In this document: positions 36,077-47,500 of the stretch, piece after piece
How the letters are laid out: each line of letters opens with the position of its first letter
How positions within the stretch are numbered: position 1 is the stretch's first letter
Assembly (NCBI RefSeq): GCF_007289895.1
Contig: NZ_CP041660.1
Location: 2,294,001-2,358,000, forward strand
Direction of reading: 5' to 3'
DNA length: 64,000 nucleotides
Source: Catenovulum sediminis
GTDB taxonomy: Bacteria > Pseudomonadota > Gammaproteobacteria > Enterobacterales > Alteromonadaceae
Made by a program: the position numbers and the translations under genes
Notes under the pieces: model-generated
Seen by the model: the letters and a program-made list of their open reading frames with translations, nothing else
What the model was told of the DNA's origin: nothing
The model's database searches: none

Positions 36077-36469
36077 ATGGCTAAAGCTCCAGCTCGTAGT
36101 ACGCGTAAACGTGCAAAACGACAAGTTGCAGATGGTATGGCTCATATCCATGCTTCTTTCAACAATACAATCGTAACGATAACAGACCGTCAAGGTAACG
36201 CTCTTTCATGGGCAACTTCTGGTGGTTCAGGTTTCCGTGGTTCTCGTAAATCGACTCCTTTTGCGGCTCAGGTAGCAGCAGAACGTGCAGGTGTTGCTGC
36301 ACAGGAATACGGTCTTAAGAACTTGGAAGTATTTGTAAATGGTCCTGGTCCAGGTCGTGAATCTGCGATCCGTGCATTAAATGCAACTGGGTACAAAATT
36401 ACAAATATTACAGACGTCACGCCAATTCCACATAATGGCTGTCGTCCACCGAAAAAACGTCGCGTTTAA
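36077..36469 (+). CDS. rpsK: 30S ribosomal protein S11 (uS11)
   Basis: Platform protein at the mRNA exit. 130 residues with [20 protein letters not shown] and the C-terminal [14 protein letters not shown]. 15 bases after rpsM. Confidence 0.98.
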   Translation: MAKAPARSTRKRAKRQVADGMAHIHASFNNTIVTITDRQGNALSWATSGGSGFRGSRKSTPFAAQVAAERAGVAAQEYGLKNLEVFVNGPGPGRESAIRALNATGYKITNITDVTPIPHNGCRPPKKRRV

Positions 36470-36498
36470 TAATGTTCCTCTGATAGCGGAGAAAGAAG

Positions 36499-37119
36499 AT
36501 GGCAAGATATATAGGGCCAAAACTCAAGCTCAGTCGTCGTGAAGGAACAGATTTGTTCTTAAAAAGCGGCGTTCGAGCAATTGATTCAAAATGTAAGTTT
36601 GATACAGCACCTGGTCAACATGGTGCGCGTCGTGGTCGTTTATCTGACTACGGTTTACAGTTACGTGAAAAGCAAAAAGTACGTCGTATCTACGGTGTAT
36701 TAGAAAAGCAATTCCGTAACTACTATAAAGAAGCAGCACGTTTGAAAGGTAACACAGGTGAAAACTTGCTTACCTTGTTAGAAAAACGTCTTGATAATGT
36801 AGTTTATCGCATGGGTTATGCTTCAACTCGTGCAGAAGCTCGTCAATTGGTAAGTCACAAAGCAATTACAGTTAACGGCCAAGTCGTTAATATTCCATCT
36901 TTTTCTGTTAAACCAGAAGATGTAGTTGCGGTTCGTGAAAAAGCTAAAAAGCAAGCACGTATTCAGTCTGCTTTAGAGCTTTCTGGCCAACGTGAAAAGC
37001 CAACTTGGGTCGAAGTAGACGCAGAGAAAAAAGAAGGTGTGTTCAAGCGTTTGCCTGAGCGTAGCGATTTGTCTGCTGACATTAACGAACAGCTAATTGT
37101 TGAGCTTTACTCTAAGTAA
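36499..37119 (+). CDS. rpsD: 30S ribosomal protein S4 (uS4)
   Basis: 16S assembly initiator and autogenous repressor of the alpha operon through the leader at 35641. 206 residues, start [21 protein letters not shown]4 RNA-binding domain around [20 protein letters not shown], and end [13 protein letters not shown]. Preceded by GGAG. Confidence 0.98.
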   Translation: MARYIGPKLKLSRREGTDLFLKSGVRAIDSKCKFDTAPGQHGARRGRLSDYGLQLREKQKVRRIYGVLEKQFRNYYKEAARLKGNTGENLLTLLEKRLDNVVYRMGYASTRAEARQLVSHKAITVNGQVVNIPSFSVKPEDVVAVREKAKKQARIQSALELSGQREKPTWVEVDAEKKEGVFKRLPERSDLSADINEQLIVELYSK

Positions 37120-37143
37120 AGTTAATAAAATAGAGAGGAAACG

Positions 37144-38133
37144 ATGCAGGGTTCTGTTACTGAGTTCCTTAAACCGAGATTAGTCGATATCGAGAGTCTT
37201 GGTCCTTTTCGTGCAAAAGTGACCTTAGAACCGATGGAACGCGGTTTTGGTCATACGTTAGGAAATGCGTTAAGACGTATATTATTGTCTTCTATGCCAG
37301 GTGCTGCAGTCACCGAAGTTGAAATCGACGGTGTTTTGCATGAGTACAGCACCAAAGAAGGGGTACGAGAGGACGTAATTGAGATTTTACTTAATCTGAA
37401 AGGGTTAGCCGTCCGAATTGAAAATAAAGACGAAGCGACTCTTACGCTAAGTAAGAAAGGTGCGGGCCCTGTTACTGCAGCAGATATCACTCACGATGGT
37501 GATGTTGAGATCACGAATCCGGACCATGTTATTTGTAACTTGACCGGCGACGCTGAACTGAACATGCGTATCAAGGTTGAGACAGGTCGTGGTTATATAC
37601 CGGCTTCTGCTCGTCGTTCCTCAGAAGAAGATGATCGTCCAATCGGCCGTTTGTTGGTTGATGCGTCATTCAGCCCGGTAGAGCGTATCGCTTATGCGGT
37701 AGAATCTGCTCGTGTTGAACAACGTACCGACCTAGACAAATTGGTTATCGATATGGAAACGAATGGTACGATAGAGCCTGAAGAAGCAATTCGCCGGGCC
37801 GCTACGATTCTGGCTGAGCAATTAGATGCATTCGTTGAATTACGTGATGTTTCTGAGCCAGAGCGTAAAGAAGAAAAACCTGAATTCGATCCAATTCTGT
37901 TAAGACCAGTTGACGATCTTGAATTAACTGTACGTTCTGCTAACTGCTTAAAAGCAGAGCAGATCCAATACATTGGTGATCTTGTTCAGCGTACTGAGGT
38001 TGAGTTGTTAAAAACACCTAACCTTGGTAAAAAATCTCTTACTGAAATTAAAGACGTATTGGCCTCTCGTGGCTTGTCTTTAGGTATGAGATTGGAAAAC
38101 TGGCCACCAGCCAGTATCGCTGATAAAGACTAA
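37144..38133 (+). CDS. rpoA: DNA-directed RNA polymerase alpha subunit
   Basis: Dimer scaffold of RNA polymerase and target of UP elements and activators. 329 residues. The N-terminal assembly domain (about 1-235) holds [19 protein letters not shown]. The C-terminal domain (about 250-320) holds [18 protein letters not shown] with the DNA-binding Arg, and [16 protein letters not shown]. Same length as in E. coli. Confidence 0.99.
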   Translation: MQGSVTEFLKPRLVDIESLGPFRAKVTLEPMERGFGHTLGNALRRILLSSMPGAAVTEVEIDGVLHEYSTKEGVREDVIEILLNLKGLAVRIENKDEATLTLSKKGAGPVTAADITHDGDVEITNPDHVICNLTGDAELNMRIKVETGRGYIPASARRSSEEDDRPIGRLLVDASFSPVERIAYAVESARVEQRTDLDKLVIDMETNGTIEPEEAIRRAATILAEQLDAFVELRDVSEPERKEEKPEFDPILLRPVDDLELTVRSANCLKAEQIQYIGDLVQRTEVELLKTPNLGKKSLTEIKDVLASRGLSLGMRLENWPPASIADKD

Positions 38134-38170
38134 ACCTGTTCTACATAGTTATTGGTAGAAGGATAGCATT

Positions 38171-38569
38171 ATGCGTCATCGTAAAAGTGGCCGTCAGCTT
38201 AATCGAAACAGCAGTCATCGCAGTGCAATGTTCAGCAACATGGCGAGCTCTTTAGTTCGTCACGAAGTTATTAAAACAACATTGCCAAAAGCGAAAGAAT
38301 TGCGTCGTGTTATCGAGCCGCTGATCACTTTAGCAAAAAAAGATAGTGTAGCAAATCGTCGTTTAGCTTTTGCACGAACTCGTGATAAAGAAGTTGTGGG
38401 TAAATTATTTAGCGAAATTGGTCCTCGTTACCAAGCTCGCCCAGGTGGTTATACTCGTATTCTTAAATGTGGTTTCCGTGCTGGTGACAACGCACCTATG
38501 GCTTTCATCGAATTGGTTGATAGACCAGAAGTTGAAGAAGAAGTAGAAGCTACAGAAGCAGCTGAATAA
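38171..38569 (+). CDS. rplQ: 50S ribosomal protein L17 (bL17)
   Basis: Last gene of the alpha operon. 132 residues, [20 protein letters not shown] start, with an acidic tail ([13 protein letters not shown]) common in gammaproteobacteria. A strong terminator follows. Confidence 0.98.
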   Translation: MRHRKSGRQLNRNSSHRSAMFSNMASSLVRHEVIKTTLPKAKELRRVIEPLITLAKKDSVANRRLAFARTRDKEVVGKLFSEIGPRYQARPGGYTRILKCGFRAGDNAPMAFIELVDRPEVEEEVEATEAAE

Positions 38570-38589
38570 GTAATTATTCAAACGCAGAT

Positions 38590-38616
38590 AAAAAGGCGCC
38601 TTTCGGCGCCTTTTTT
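38590..38616 (+). terminator. Alpha operon terminator
   Basis: Stem aaaaggcgcc/ggcgcctttt with a tttc loop and a run of six T, about 20 bases after rplQ. Textbook intrinsic terminator. Confidence 0.92.
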
Positions 38617-38660
38617 GATCTATTATTTAAATGATTTAATTAATAGATCATTTAAATAAT
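38617..38660. repeat. Two overlapping, mutually exclusive inverted repeats
   Basis: Repeat A pairs gatctatta (38617-38625) with taatagatc (38641-38649). Repeat B pairs attatttaaatgat (38622-38635) with atcatttaaataat (38647-38660). The arms overlap, so only one hairpin can form fully. A further small hairpin, gcctaa/ttaggc, lies at 38671-38688. It marks the border between the ribosomal block and the accessory region. Confidence 0.6.
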
Positions 38661-38735
38661 GGTTTTAAGTGCCTAAGCTGGATTAGGCTACAGTTGGTTA
38701 GATTAATACGAGCATTGATGGTTCACATTAGCCTA

Positions 38736-39089
38736 TCAACGCGGAGAAATTACTTTTGGCAACAACATAAAAGCTTTGACAATTTCATTGCGAAAGTTTT
38801 CATCGTTATATAAACCAGCACGCCGATATTTATGACAGTACTCCTCGGCAGTAACTTGGTTGTTAATATGAATATTTGTCTGTTGCTCAACCATAGTTAA
38901 CCAGTTATGTTGCACTGCTTTTGGCGGCTCAGGTAATTTTTGTAATATGTGCTCTGCTTTTTTAAACAGTGACTGACGAGAAAACGCGATAGTGTAATCG
39001 TTGACTGCTAACCAGCTTTGACCATTTTTTTCGACACACAAAACTGGCATATAGGGAGCGAGCGACGAACATACATTATTTTTGTACAT
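38736..39089 (-). CDS. Hypothetical protein, 117 aa
   Basis: Not recognised. Small soluble protein without signal or membrane segments; central QHNWLTMVEQQTNI and an AEEYCHKYRRAGLYNDENFR stretch. It is last in a minus-strand run, six bases after the stop of the 154-residue gene, so the two are probably one operon with the LicD-like and cytidylyltransferase remnants upstream. The close spacing is the main argument that it is a real gene. Confidence 0.6.
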   Translation of the reverse strand: MYKNNVCSSLAPYMPVLCVEKNGQSWLAVNDYTIAFSRQSLFKKAEHILQKLPEPPKAVQHNWLTMVEQQTNIHINNQVTAEEYCHKYRRAGLYNDENFRNEIVKAFMLLPKVISPR

Positions 39090-39095
39090 TGTTAC

Positions 39096-39542
39096 TTACC
39101 AATAACGCTGACCAATGTCCACAAATGTGTCAAAGTCGGTGATTTCCGCGAAACCAGATTCACTAAAGGGCAGAACTTCCACTCTGGGTTTGTTTGGGTT
39201 CACCGTGTCGTTAGATACATCTAAATAATAATCACCGATTTGTAAGGCATTTTGAAAATATAAGTTTCTTAGGCCACCCCAAATTTTATCTAAGCTATGG
39301 CCTTGTTTCATATAGTTAATGAGCAACAACAAGCCTTCGTGACTATGGTTAGACTTGATGTCGTTAACAATAAGCTGATACACAGCATCGCGGATTTCAC
39401 AGCATCGCCCAAGTGGGAAAGGTTTGCCCGAAAAAAACGGATATTTAGGCACTAATTCTAAGTCTGCTTTGACGCGAGCAAACGCAAGGTAGTCGACAAT
39501 CTTTTCTATTTGTGTAGGGGTGAAATAGTTGGTGGAACTCAT
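39096..39542 (-). CDS. Hypothetical protein, 148 aa
   Basis: Not recognised. The start is ATG at 39542 (SSTNYFTPTQIEKIVDYLAF) because it overlaps the stop of the cytidylyltransferase frame as ATGA, a translational coupling signal. The frame could extend six codons upstream. Helical N-terminal half with GRCCEIRDAVYQLIVNDIK; C-terminal half with GDYYLDVSNDT and FDTFVDIGQRYW. No signal peptide. Probably part of the same operon as the LicD-like and nucleotidyltransferase genes. Confidence 0.65.
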   Translation of the reverse strand: MSSTNYFTPTQIEKIVDYLAFARVKADLELVPKYPFFSGKPFPLGRCCEIRDAVYQLIVNDIKSNHSHEGLLLLINYMKQGHSLDKIWGGLRNLYFQNALQIGDYYLDVSNDTVNPNKPRVEVLPFSESGFAEITDFDTFVDIGQRYW

Positions 39543-39997
39543 ATGGATTTTTCTCGGCAATCTTGTTGGCTAATTTTTTGTTTTATCAAGCTACTTGAAA
39601 TGTTGGGTGTTTCGGGCGCAAAGGCCACATTAATATTGTGTTTGGCAAGCAGCGGAATTAATTTATTCCAACGTTCGCTGTTTTGCCATTATATACAAGT
39701 TACAACAGTAGCTATCTCCAAACTTAACATCCAATTGAACACAAAGTCTGTTTGAATGATTGGTGACTGTACGAGTGTAACTCCATCAACGATAGCAAGT
39801 GCTTGGATAATAGCAATTCCTTGGTTTTGTTCAATGATAGGTAGTTTGCCTTTCGACTTTAAGCACATCGCATCGGGCGCTCCGCCGACTATTAATTCAT
39901 CACCTTGTCTACGAGCAAAGTTCAAAAAGTTAAGGTGGCCGACATGAAATAAATCAAATACGCCCAAGGCTAAAACTCTGAGGTTATTGTGTTTCAT
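39539..39997 (-). pseudogene. TagD/cytidylyltransferase-like gene with one in-frame stop
   Basis: Nucleotidyltransferase of the glycerol-3-phosphate cytidylyltransferase-like (HxGH) superfamily, which would activate an alcohol or sugar phosphate as a CDP derivative. The first 102 codons give GVFDLFHVGHLNFLNFARRQG with the HxGH motif, ending at TAA (39689-39691). Reading through that stop in the same frame continues with NSERWNKLIPLLAKHNINV and FAPETPNISSSLIKQKISQQ, a plausible family C-terminus with the substrate-recognition ISSS segment, up to TGA at 39539. The total would be about 152 residues, the usual family length. The downstream gene overlaps this second stop (ATGA), so the long frame is the ancestral one. 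Either pseudogene, readthrough or sequencing error. Confidence 0.75.
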
Positions 39998-40752
39998 GCT
40001 GCAATTCCATCTGTAGTTGCTTTTCTAGCTTAACAAACAATTGATCTGATGGGGTAAAACGACGTACTTGTTCAACAAGCGGTTTAAGCTTAACCCATCT
40101 ATGATGTCGCCACAAAACACATATTCTAGAATAGGCAAAACATTGTGTGAGTAAACTAAAACCTTGTAAGTTTTTCGCGCATATTGTGGTATCGAAATTA
40201 ACATCTTTTATTTGCCATTGGCCATATAACGCCTGCAAAATTGTTTCTGGTTGTGTGGGGTGCCATACAGAGCCAAATTTGGTTTGTTTAGCTACTAAAT
40301 CAATTCGAGGATAGACAGTGACCCGATTCCACTCAAAAGGAACACCCGACATCCATAAACCTGAGATAGTTTGCCCATTTTTTTGCTCAACCCCATAACC
40401 ACATAAATCTAAAATCACGCCGTTGGAGTGAATAAAGCAGCGCGGATTAATTAAATCGTACGAGCGTTTATGCTCTTGCCAACCATTTTGTTTAAGTAGT
40501 TTGATTGCATCAGGCATCTGCCCCTAATCAATGCCGATATCGATATCTTTATCAAAAGGAAGTAAGGCATTATCGCGGGTTAATCCTAACAAAGTTCCAG
40601 AAGTGGCGAATGACCTAAGCTTGTTGACTTGTCCCCAAATGCAAAGCAGCCTCGGTTAGGCGGCGGATGGCAGGTAGCGAGTTGGGTTCAATTTTAACTG
40701 AGGCTAGCAAGTGTTCGACTGCTTTAGCTAGATTGGAATTTAGTGGTTGCAC
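39984..40752 (-). pseudogene. LicD-like phosphotransferase with TPR-like N-terminus, frameshift and in-frame stop
   Basis: Remnant of a LicD-family protein (nucleotidyltransferase fold, transfers phospho-alcohol groups such as phosphocholine to glycans). From GTG 40752 the frame reads NSNLAKAVEHLLASVKIEPN, then SLPAIRRLTEAALHLG (TPR-like), and stops at TAG near 40619. A different frame then gives TSGTLLGLTRDNALLPFDKD followed by IDIGID, the LicD catalytic signature, ending at TAG 40524-40526. Reading on in the same frame from GQMPDAIKLLKQNGW (Met at 40517) continues cleanly to 39984. So there is one frameshift (about 40620-40660) and one nonsense codon. The last four bases region overlaps the start of the cytidylyltransferase gene (39997). 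Confidence 0.72.
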
Positions 40753-40974
40753 ATTAATTGAAACTTATAGAATTTAACCGAGAATATATGCATGCTGAGT
40801 AGTTTAGCACTGACTATGAACAAAAAATAAGGTAGCTTGTTGAAATTTTTTAGCCTGAACTTCTTTTTGAATTGAGATGAAAATTCTTATTCTATTTTTA
40901 CTATTTTTATTTCGCTCGTCCATAATAGAACATTAAAGTTGTTTCTAGCTCCTAATACTCGATAAATAGGTCCA

Positions 40975-41444
40975 ATGCACAAATATAATTTTATTTCAGG
41001 TTTACCCCGTTCTGGTTCAACGCTACTGGCTGGATTAGTTAATACATTTTTAGAGCAAGTGGGGCTGGTAGCGAATTTTATGTTTTTTTTGACGAGCCTA
41101 AGCGTAAGTTCTTGGCAAAAGTTGTTTGATGCGTATTACCATCAAGAGCAAAGTAAACGCATTATTTTTGATACCAATCGTATTTTGACTGCCCGTACGT
41201 ATCAACTCAACGAGTTGTTTGATGATTTTAAGATGATTTGTTGTGTGCGAAATCCAGCTTGGATTATGGACAGCTTCGAGCGTATTTATCGGAAAAACCC
41301 GTTTGACTATATCTCGCCACGAATTAATTTATGGTCTATTATTAATTTTTATAACGTCAACAAGCAATGTAAAAAATAATGACGCTTTATCTATTTGAAT
41401 TTGATTCTCTAGAGTGCATAAAAAGCCTGATTGAATTCTTTTAA
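40975..41444 (+). pseudogene. Sulfotransferase remnant
   Basis: The frame 40975-41379 (134 residues) encodes a PAPS-dependent sulfotransferase start: FISGLPRSGSTLLAGLVN is the 5'-phosphosulfate loop and CVRNPAWIMDSFERIYRKNP the 3'-phosphate-binding motif. The family is normally about 280-320 residues. Here the spacing between the motifs is short, and the frame stops soon after NLWSIINFYN. A one-base shift at 41379 (TAATG) opens 21 codons reading TLYLFEFDSLECIKSLIEFF, which resembles the next family motif (LLLVEYDDL type), then stops. Internal deletion plus frameshift is the simplest reading. Possibly the first frame still makes a short protein. Confidence 0.6.
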
Positions 41445-41506
41445 CATAATAAAATAGTGAATTATTTGTTTGATTTCTTTACATCTCTAATTACAGAGGA
41501 TCTTTT

Positions 41507-44500
41507 ATGGTTTCGGGTTTTAAATTAACAAAAGTAGCAGCTGTTACAAACAATATTCTCTCCGACGTTGACAATCAAAGTAACCTTGAATCATTTAAAA
41601 ATATTCACTACATCGAGAAATTTTCAGCATTAAGATGTTTGAAATATACGTTACCTCCAGTGCTTATCCTAGGAACGGCTCAAGTTTACGCAGAAGCCTT
41701 TCGATTTGGTCATGGTCCGATGGATTCGGGCTTTAACTATGTTAGTCATAATACGATCCAAACTAGACCCGTTAAACCAGTCTATTATCAAGCCGTTTTA
41801 TATAATTCTGGAGAAGGAGGTGAAAGTACAAAGGCTACAGATTATCATCTTTATATTACCCGTTCAGATGACAGTGTAATAGGCGGAACAAGTAGTGGTT
41901 TTTTAGACCCAGCCGTGATGGGTAATAGCGTAAGTTATACATTGAATTTTAATGTACCAATGACTTTTACCACTTTTCAAATTGGTGAGTTTATTAATAG
42001 GTCTGATGGAGCTAATTATGTTTTCACTCCAGATACAGGGACGCCGCTTACCATTGCTGATAACTCATCTTCTCTTGCTGGTGCAGTTGCGACTTTAACC
42101 CCTTCTGATTGGACTGGTATAACATCATTAACAGTGTCATACGATGGAACCGAAACTTGGAGAGTTGGTTTAGATAATATGGGCTTTACGCCTGCGAATA
42201 CATTACCAGTTGTAGACTTAGATTCAAGCTCTGGTGGCAACGACAGCTCAGCTAGTTTCTCTGAAGGCAGCAGTGCAGTAAATATCGCCAGTAGTGCATC
42301 TGTAACTGAAGCTGATGGTGACACCTTAACCACTATTACGGTTAGTTTAACCAACGACCAAGATGGTGTATCAGAAGGTTTAAATGTATCCGCATCTGCG
42401 CAAGACGCATTAGGTGGAATTAGCGGTTCTTCAGATATTACCTTGCAAGATACCATTTCAATTACTGGCTCAAGTGCTTCGGCTGCAGAGGTCGCTACCT
42501 TTTTGCAAGCTATCACCTATAACAACATATCTAGCACCCCAAATGAAACAGCACGTACCGTAACAGTTGTTGTAAATGATGGCACGGAAAACAGCACCAG
42601 CCGTACCTCAACTATCAGTGTCAGTAATGTCACCGCAGCTATATCAACGGCTGCCAATTTTAATACCACCAGTGGCGCTAACTTAAATCCAGCAATTACC
42701 TTTTCTAGTGACGATGAAACCTTAACCATTGCGGATACAAGCCATATTTCTGGTTCAACCGCTGATGGTGGGGCAGGCACTGATATCCTTGTTGTTGCAA
42801 GTGGCTCTAATTTAACGGGTTTTGCCAGCTTAACTGGATTCGAAACCCTAACTGCGCCAAACGATGCAGAATTAACCCTATCTGAAACCCAGCATGAATC
42901 TTTCACTACAATTAATGGCTCGGGCACGAATCAATTCACTCTAAGTAGTGCAAATGGTGATGCAAGTATTACTGGCGATAGTGATATTGAAACTTATGTG
43001 TTGGGAGTTGGTTTTACTTTTGCGCTTGGTAGTGCCTCGCAGAATGTAACTGGCAGTAGCTCAGATGACACTGTCAACATTGCTGCTTTAACAGTTACTG
43101 GTTCACTTGATGGTGGCAGTGGTACAGATACCTTACAAATGGATACTGGTGCCAGCTTAAGTGGAGCCACAATCAGCAACTTCGAAACACTGTCCCTCAC
43201 CAGTGGTGCGTCTGTTACTTTAACTGAAGCACAGCATGATAGCTTTTCTAGCATAGTCGCAGCTGGAACTGAGTCCATCACCATTAGTTCAGCTACTGAT
43301 GGGTTAAGTGGTAGCTCAGCAGTTGAAACTTATGTTTTAGGAGGCGCAAATACGATTACATTGGGCAGTGCGGCACAGAATGTTACCGGTAGTAGCGGAA
43401 ATGATACTTTTAATGTGGGCTCACTGACAGCCACCGGTACTTTAAATGCGGCGAGTGGCGCAGATACCTTATTTTTGAGTTCTGGCGCTAACGTCTCTGG
43501 TGCGACAATTTCAAACTTTGAAAATTTAACTTTAGCTAGCGATGCTACTGTTACTTTGTCTGCTTCTCAGCCTTCGCTATTTAGTGGGACTATAACTGCT
43601 GCAGGCACGGAAACCATTAACATCACTGGTGATGGCGATTTTACGACTTTATCTAATATAGAAAATTTTTCAGTCGGTGATTCTTCAACAAATAGCCGAA
43701 CTGTCACAGTTACTGCTGCAAGCACTTCAGTTGTGGCTACTTCGGGCAGCGACGCTGTCGTATTTGATATAGGCACTTTAAATTATACAGGCACGCTTAC
43801 GGGTGAAAGCACAACCTCAGATACCCTTTCTATGTCGTCGGGCGCTAATATCTCTGGCGCAACACTCTCAAATATTACAAATTTAACCCTTGCCAGCGGG
43901 GCGTCAGTGACCATGACTGCGCCTCAACAAAATGAAGCTTTTAATGGCACTATAACTGCGGCAGGCTCTGAAACCATTACTATTTCAGGTGATGGTGATT
44001 TTACTACTTTATCGGGTATTGAAACATACTCAGTGTTAGATGACAGCACCAATACAAGGACTGTTACGGTTACAAACACGTCTGCAACGGTGCATGCGAC
44101 ATCTTCGAGTGACGCTATTACGTTTGATATTGGCGGTAGCTCGTTTAGTGGCACGTTGTCGGGCGATCCGAGCGTGGCTGATGCTGTGAGTGCATCCGAT
44201 GGGGCAGATGTATCTGGTGGTGGCTTTGCCAATATAGGGACCTTATCGTTAACCAGTGGCGCAACAGTTGCCATTGATGTGGCAAACGTAAGTAATAATT
44301 TTACGACCGCAATAACCGGTGCGGGTGGCTCGGAAACCCTTAAGTTGATGGATGGTGGTACGTTCGACTTTAGTTCAACCAATGTCAGTGAAATTGAAAA
44401 TATCGCCATTGGAACGAATAATAATGTAACCATCACCTTAACTGATAATTTTGATTCCGATGGCAACTCGATTACTGTCACCAATGCCAGTGGCAGCGCG

Positions 44501-47500
44501 ATAACAGGTGCTGTATCACTCAATGCCAGTGCATTCAGTGGTGATGCTTTGGTTATCTCAGCGACCGATTTTGATGGTTCGGATAACTTTGTTGGTGGTA
44601 GCGCTGCAGACACTATCCGTCCAGGTGGTGGCACCGACTCTATGACGGGTAATGACGGCAACGATTATTTTGTTGGTGAAGCATCCGATCTCAACGACGA
44701 TACCATTACCGACTTAAGTATAGGCGACATTATAAAGCTGACCGGTGTTACAGGGCTAACGACCAGTAATGTGCGTTTTAATGGCACCAGCACTTTACAA
44801 GTTGATACCGATGCGACAGATTTTAGTACGACCGAAGTTGCTATTAGTTTGTCTAATTCTCCTGCCAATAGTCTAGATTTCACTGTCGCGGATAATGGCA
44901 GCGATACAGATATAACCTTCATCACGCCTAATGATGTTCCTGTTTTCAGTAGTTTAAATGGTGCGTCTACATTCACTGAAAATGGTTCGGCAGTCGTTAT
45001 TGATTCTGATGCTAGGGTTGCAGATACCGAGCTAGACGCTTTAGACAGCGGGGCTGGCAACTATAACAATGCATCGTTAACTATCGTCAGAAACGGTGGT
45101 GCGAACAGTGAAGATGTTTTTGCAAACAACGGATTATTGGGCACATTAACAGAAAGCAGCACTTTTACCTATAACAGTACAACTGTTGGTACGGTTACCA
45201 CTAATTCATCGGGCACGCTTGTTTTAACTTTTAATTCGAATGCAACCTCGGCTATCGTTGATTCGGTCATACAAAATATTACATATCAAAATACATCGGA
45301 AGATCCTGCAAGCAGTGTTACTTTAGATTTCACCTTTAATGATGGTACCGCCAATAGTACAGGGACTAATCAGGCCGCTGTTACAATAAATGCTCAGAAT
45401 GATGCACCAACTGATATCGCGCTAAATAACACTTCAGTAAACCAATCTACCACAGGCGTCGGTGCAAATATTGGCGTATTATCTACAACAGATGTAGATT
45501 CATCTGACAGTCATTCTTATACCTTGGTTAGCACCAGTGCTAGTGATGCTGGAACTTGCAGCAGTGATGCCGGGAATAATAATTTCCAAATTGATGGCTC
45601 TATACTTGAGACTCAAAATACGGTGGAAGGCGGAAATTACGTGATTTGTATTCAAACAAATGATGGAACAGCTTCCTTCCAAGAATCGTTTACCATTACG
45701 GTTAACGATGACGTTGCTCCTGATTCACCATCCACTCCAGATTTAGATGCTGGATCGGATACTGGTCTGTCTAGCACTGATAACGTCACCAATGATACGA
45801 CACTTACGCTAAGTGGTACCGCAGAGAGTGGCAGTACGGTTAGATTATATAGTGATCAAGTTGATGGTGGCGCAACGGTTATCGGGACTGCCACAGCAAC
45901 AGGCGGAAATTGGCAAATCACCACAATAGCTTTAGCTTCGGGGGTAACCCACTCGATTACAGCTAAAGCAACGGATGCAAGCAGTAACGAAAGCTCATCG
46001 TCTAGCGGTTTAAGTGTCACCATAGATACAATTGCACCATCGGCACCATCAACTCCTGACTTATCTGCGGCAACTGATTCTGGTGACTCAAATACAGATA
46101 ACCTAACCAATGATACAACTCCGACGTTCACTGGTTCGGGGCCGAATGGTGGCGCCATTACTTTAATTTCGAGTGTTGATGGAACTATTGGTACTGGAAC
46201 TGCAAATCTCGGTAGCTGGACGATTACCAGTTCAACATTGACTGCCGGCACACATACTATTACCGCAAGAACAACTGACACCGCAGGTAATACGGCGGAT
46301 AGCTCTGGGTTGTCAATTGAAATTGATGCCAGTGCAGAAGCGCTAACTATTTCAACACCAATCGAAACAGACGGTGCGGTCAATGCAGCCGAAGACAATG
46401 ATGTATTAATTGTTGGTAGTGGTGCAGAAAATAATGCCAGTGTGACAGTAACGATCACCGACAATAATAGCAGCTCTGTGAGCCGAACCGTGACAGCCGA
46501 TGGCAGTGGTAACTGGACATTAAGCGGTAGTGAACTAGATGTTAGTGGATTAAACAACGGCACGTTAACCGTGTCAGCAATACAAACAGATACAGCCGGC
46601 AATACCTCAACAGCAGCCACTCAGAATATTACGTTAGACAATGTCGCACCAAGTGCATTAACCATAACTACGCCAATTGAAAGTGATAACTATGTTAATG
46701 CTGCTGAAGATGCCGATGTGCTCATTGCAGGTTCAGGTGCAGAGGCGGATGCAACCGTTACAGTGTCCATCACAGATGGTGCAAATACTTTAACTGAAAG
46801 CGTCACGGCGGATAGCTCAGGTAACTGGACTATAAGTGGCAGTGAATTTGATGTGAGTGCATTTAACAACGGCACGTTAACAGTCTCTGTGACCCAAACC
46901 GACGATGCGGGGAATATCTCAACGGCAGCGACACAAAACATCACGTTAGATAATGTCACACCAAGTACCGTGACGATTACCACGCCGATTGAGACAGACG
47001 GCATTGTCAATGCAACTGAAGATAATGATGTGTTGATAGCTGGTTCGGGTGCAGAAGCAGGTAACAGTGTGACGGTGACTATCACCGACAATAACAGCTC
47101 GGTCAGTCGTACCGTTACAGCTAATGGCAGTGGTAATTGGACTCTTAGTGGCAGCGAGTTAGATGTTAGTGGTTTAAATAATGGCACTTTAACTGTTTCG
47201 GCGACACAAGCAGATACAGCGGGCAATGCCTCTACTGCAGCCACTCAGAGTATTACATTAGATAATGCAGCTCCTTCAACATTAACAATTACCACCCCAA
47301 TTGAAGGCGACAACACAGTTAATGCCGCGGAAGACAATGATGTGTTGATAGCAGGCTCGGGCGCAGAAGCGGATAATAGTGTGACGGTAACCATCACCGA
47401 CAACAACAGTACAGTGAGCCGCACGATCACAGCAGATGGCAGTGGTAACTGGACAATCGCAGGCTCAGAGCTTGATGTTAGCACCTTTAACAATGGCACT

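Noticed and set aside
38736-41444. Prophage or insertion sequence as the source of the broken genes
   Set aside because: No transposase, integrase, terminal repeats or phage genes are visible; decay by point mutations explains what is seen.
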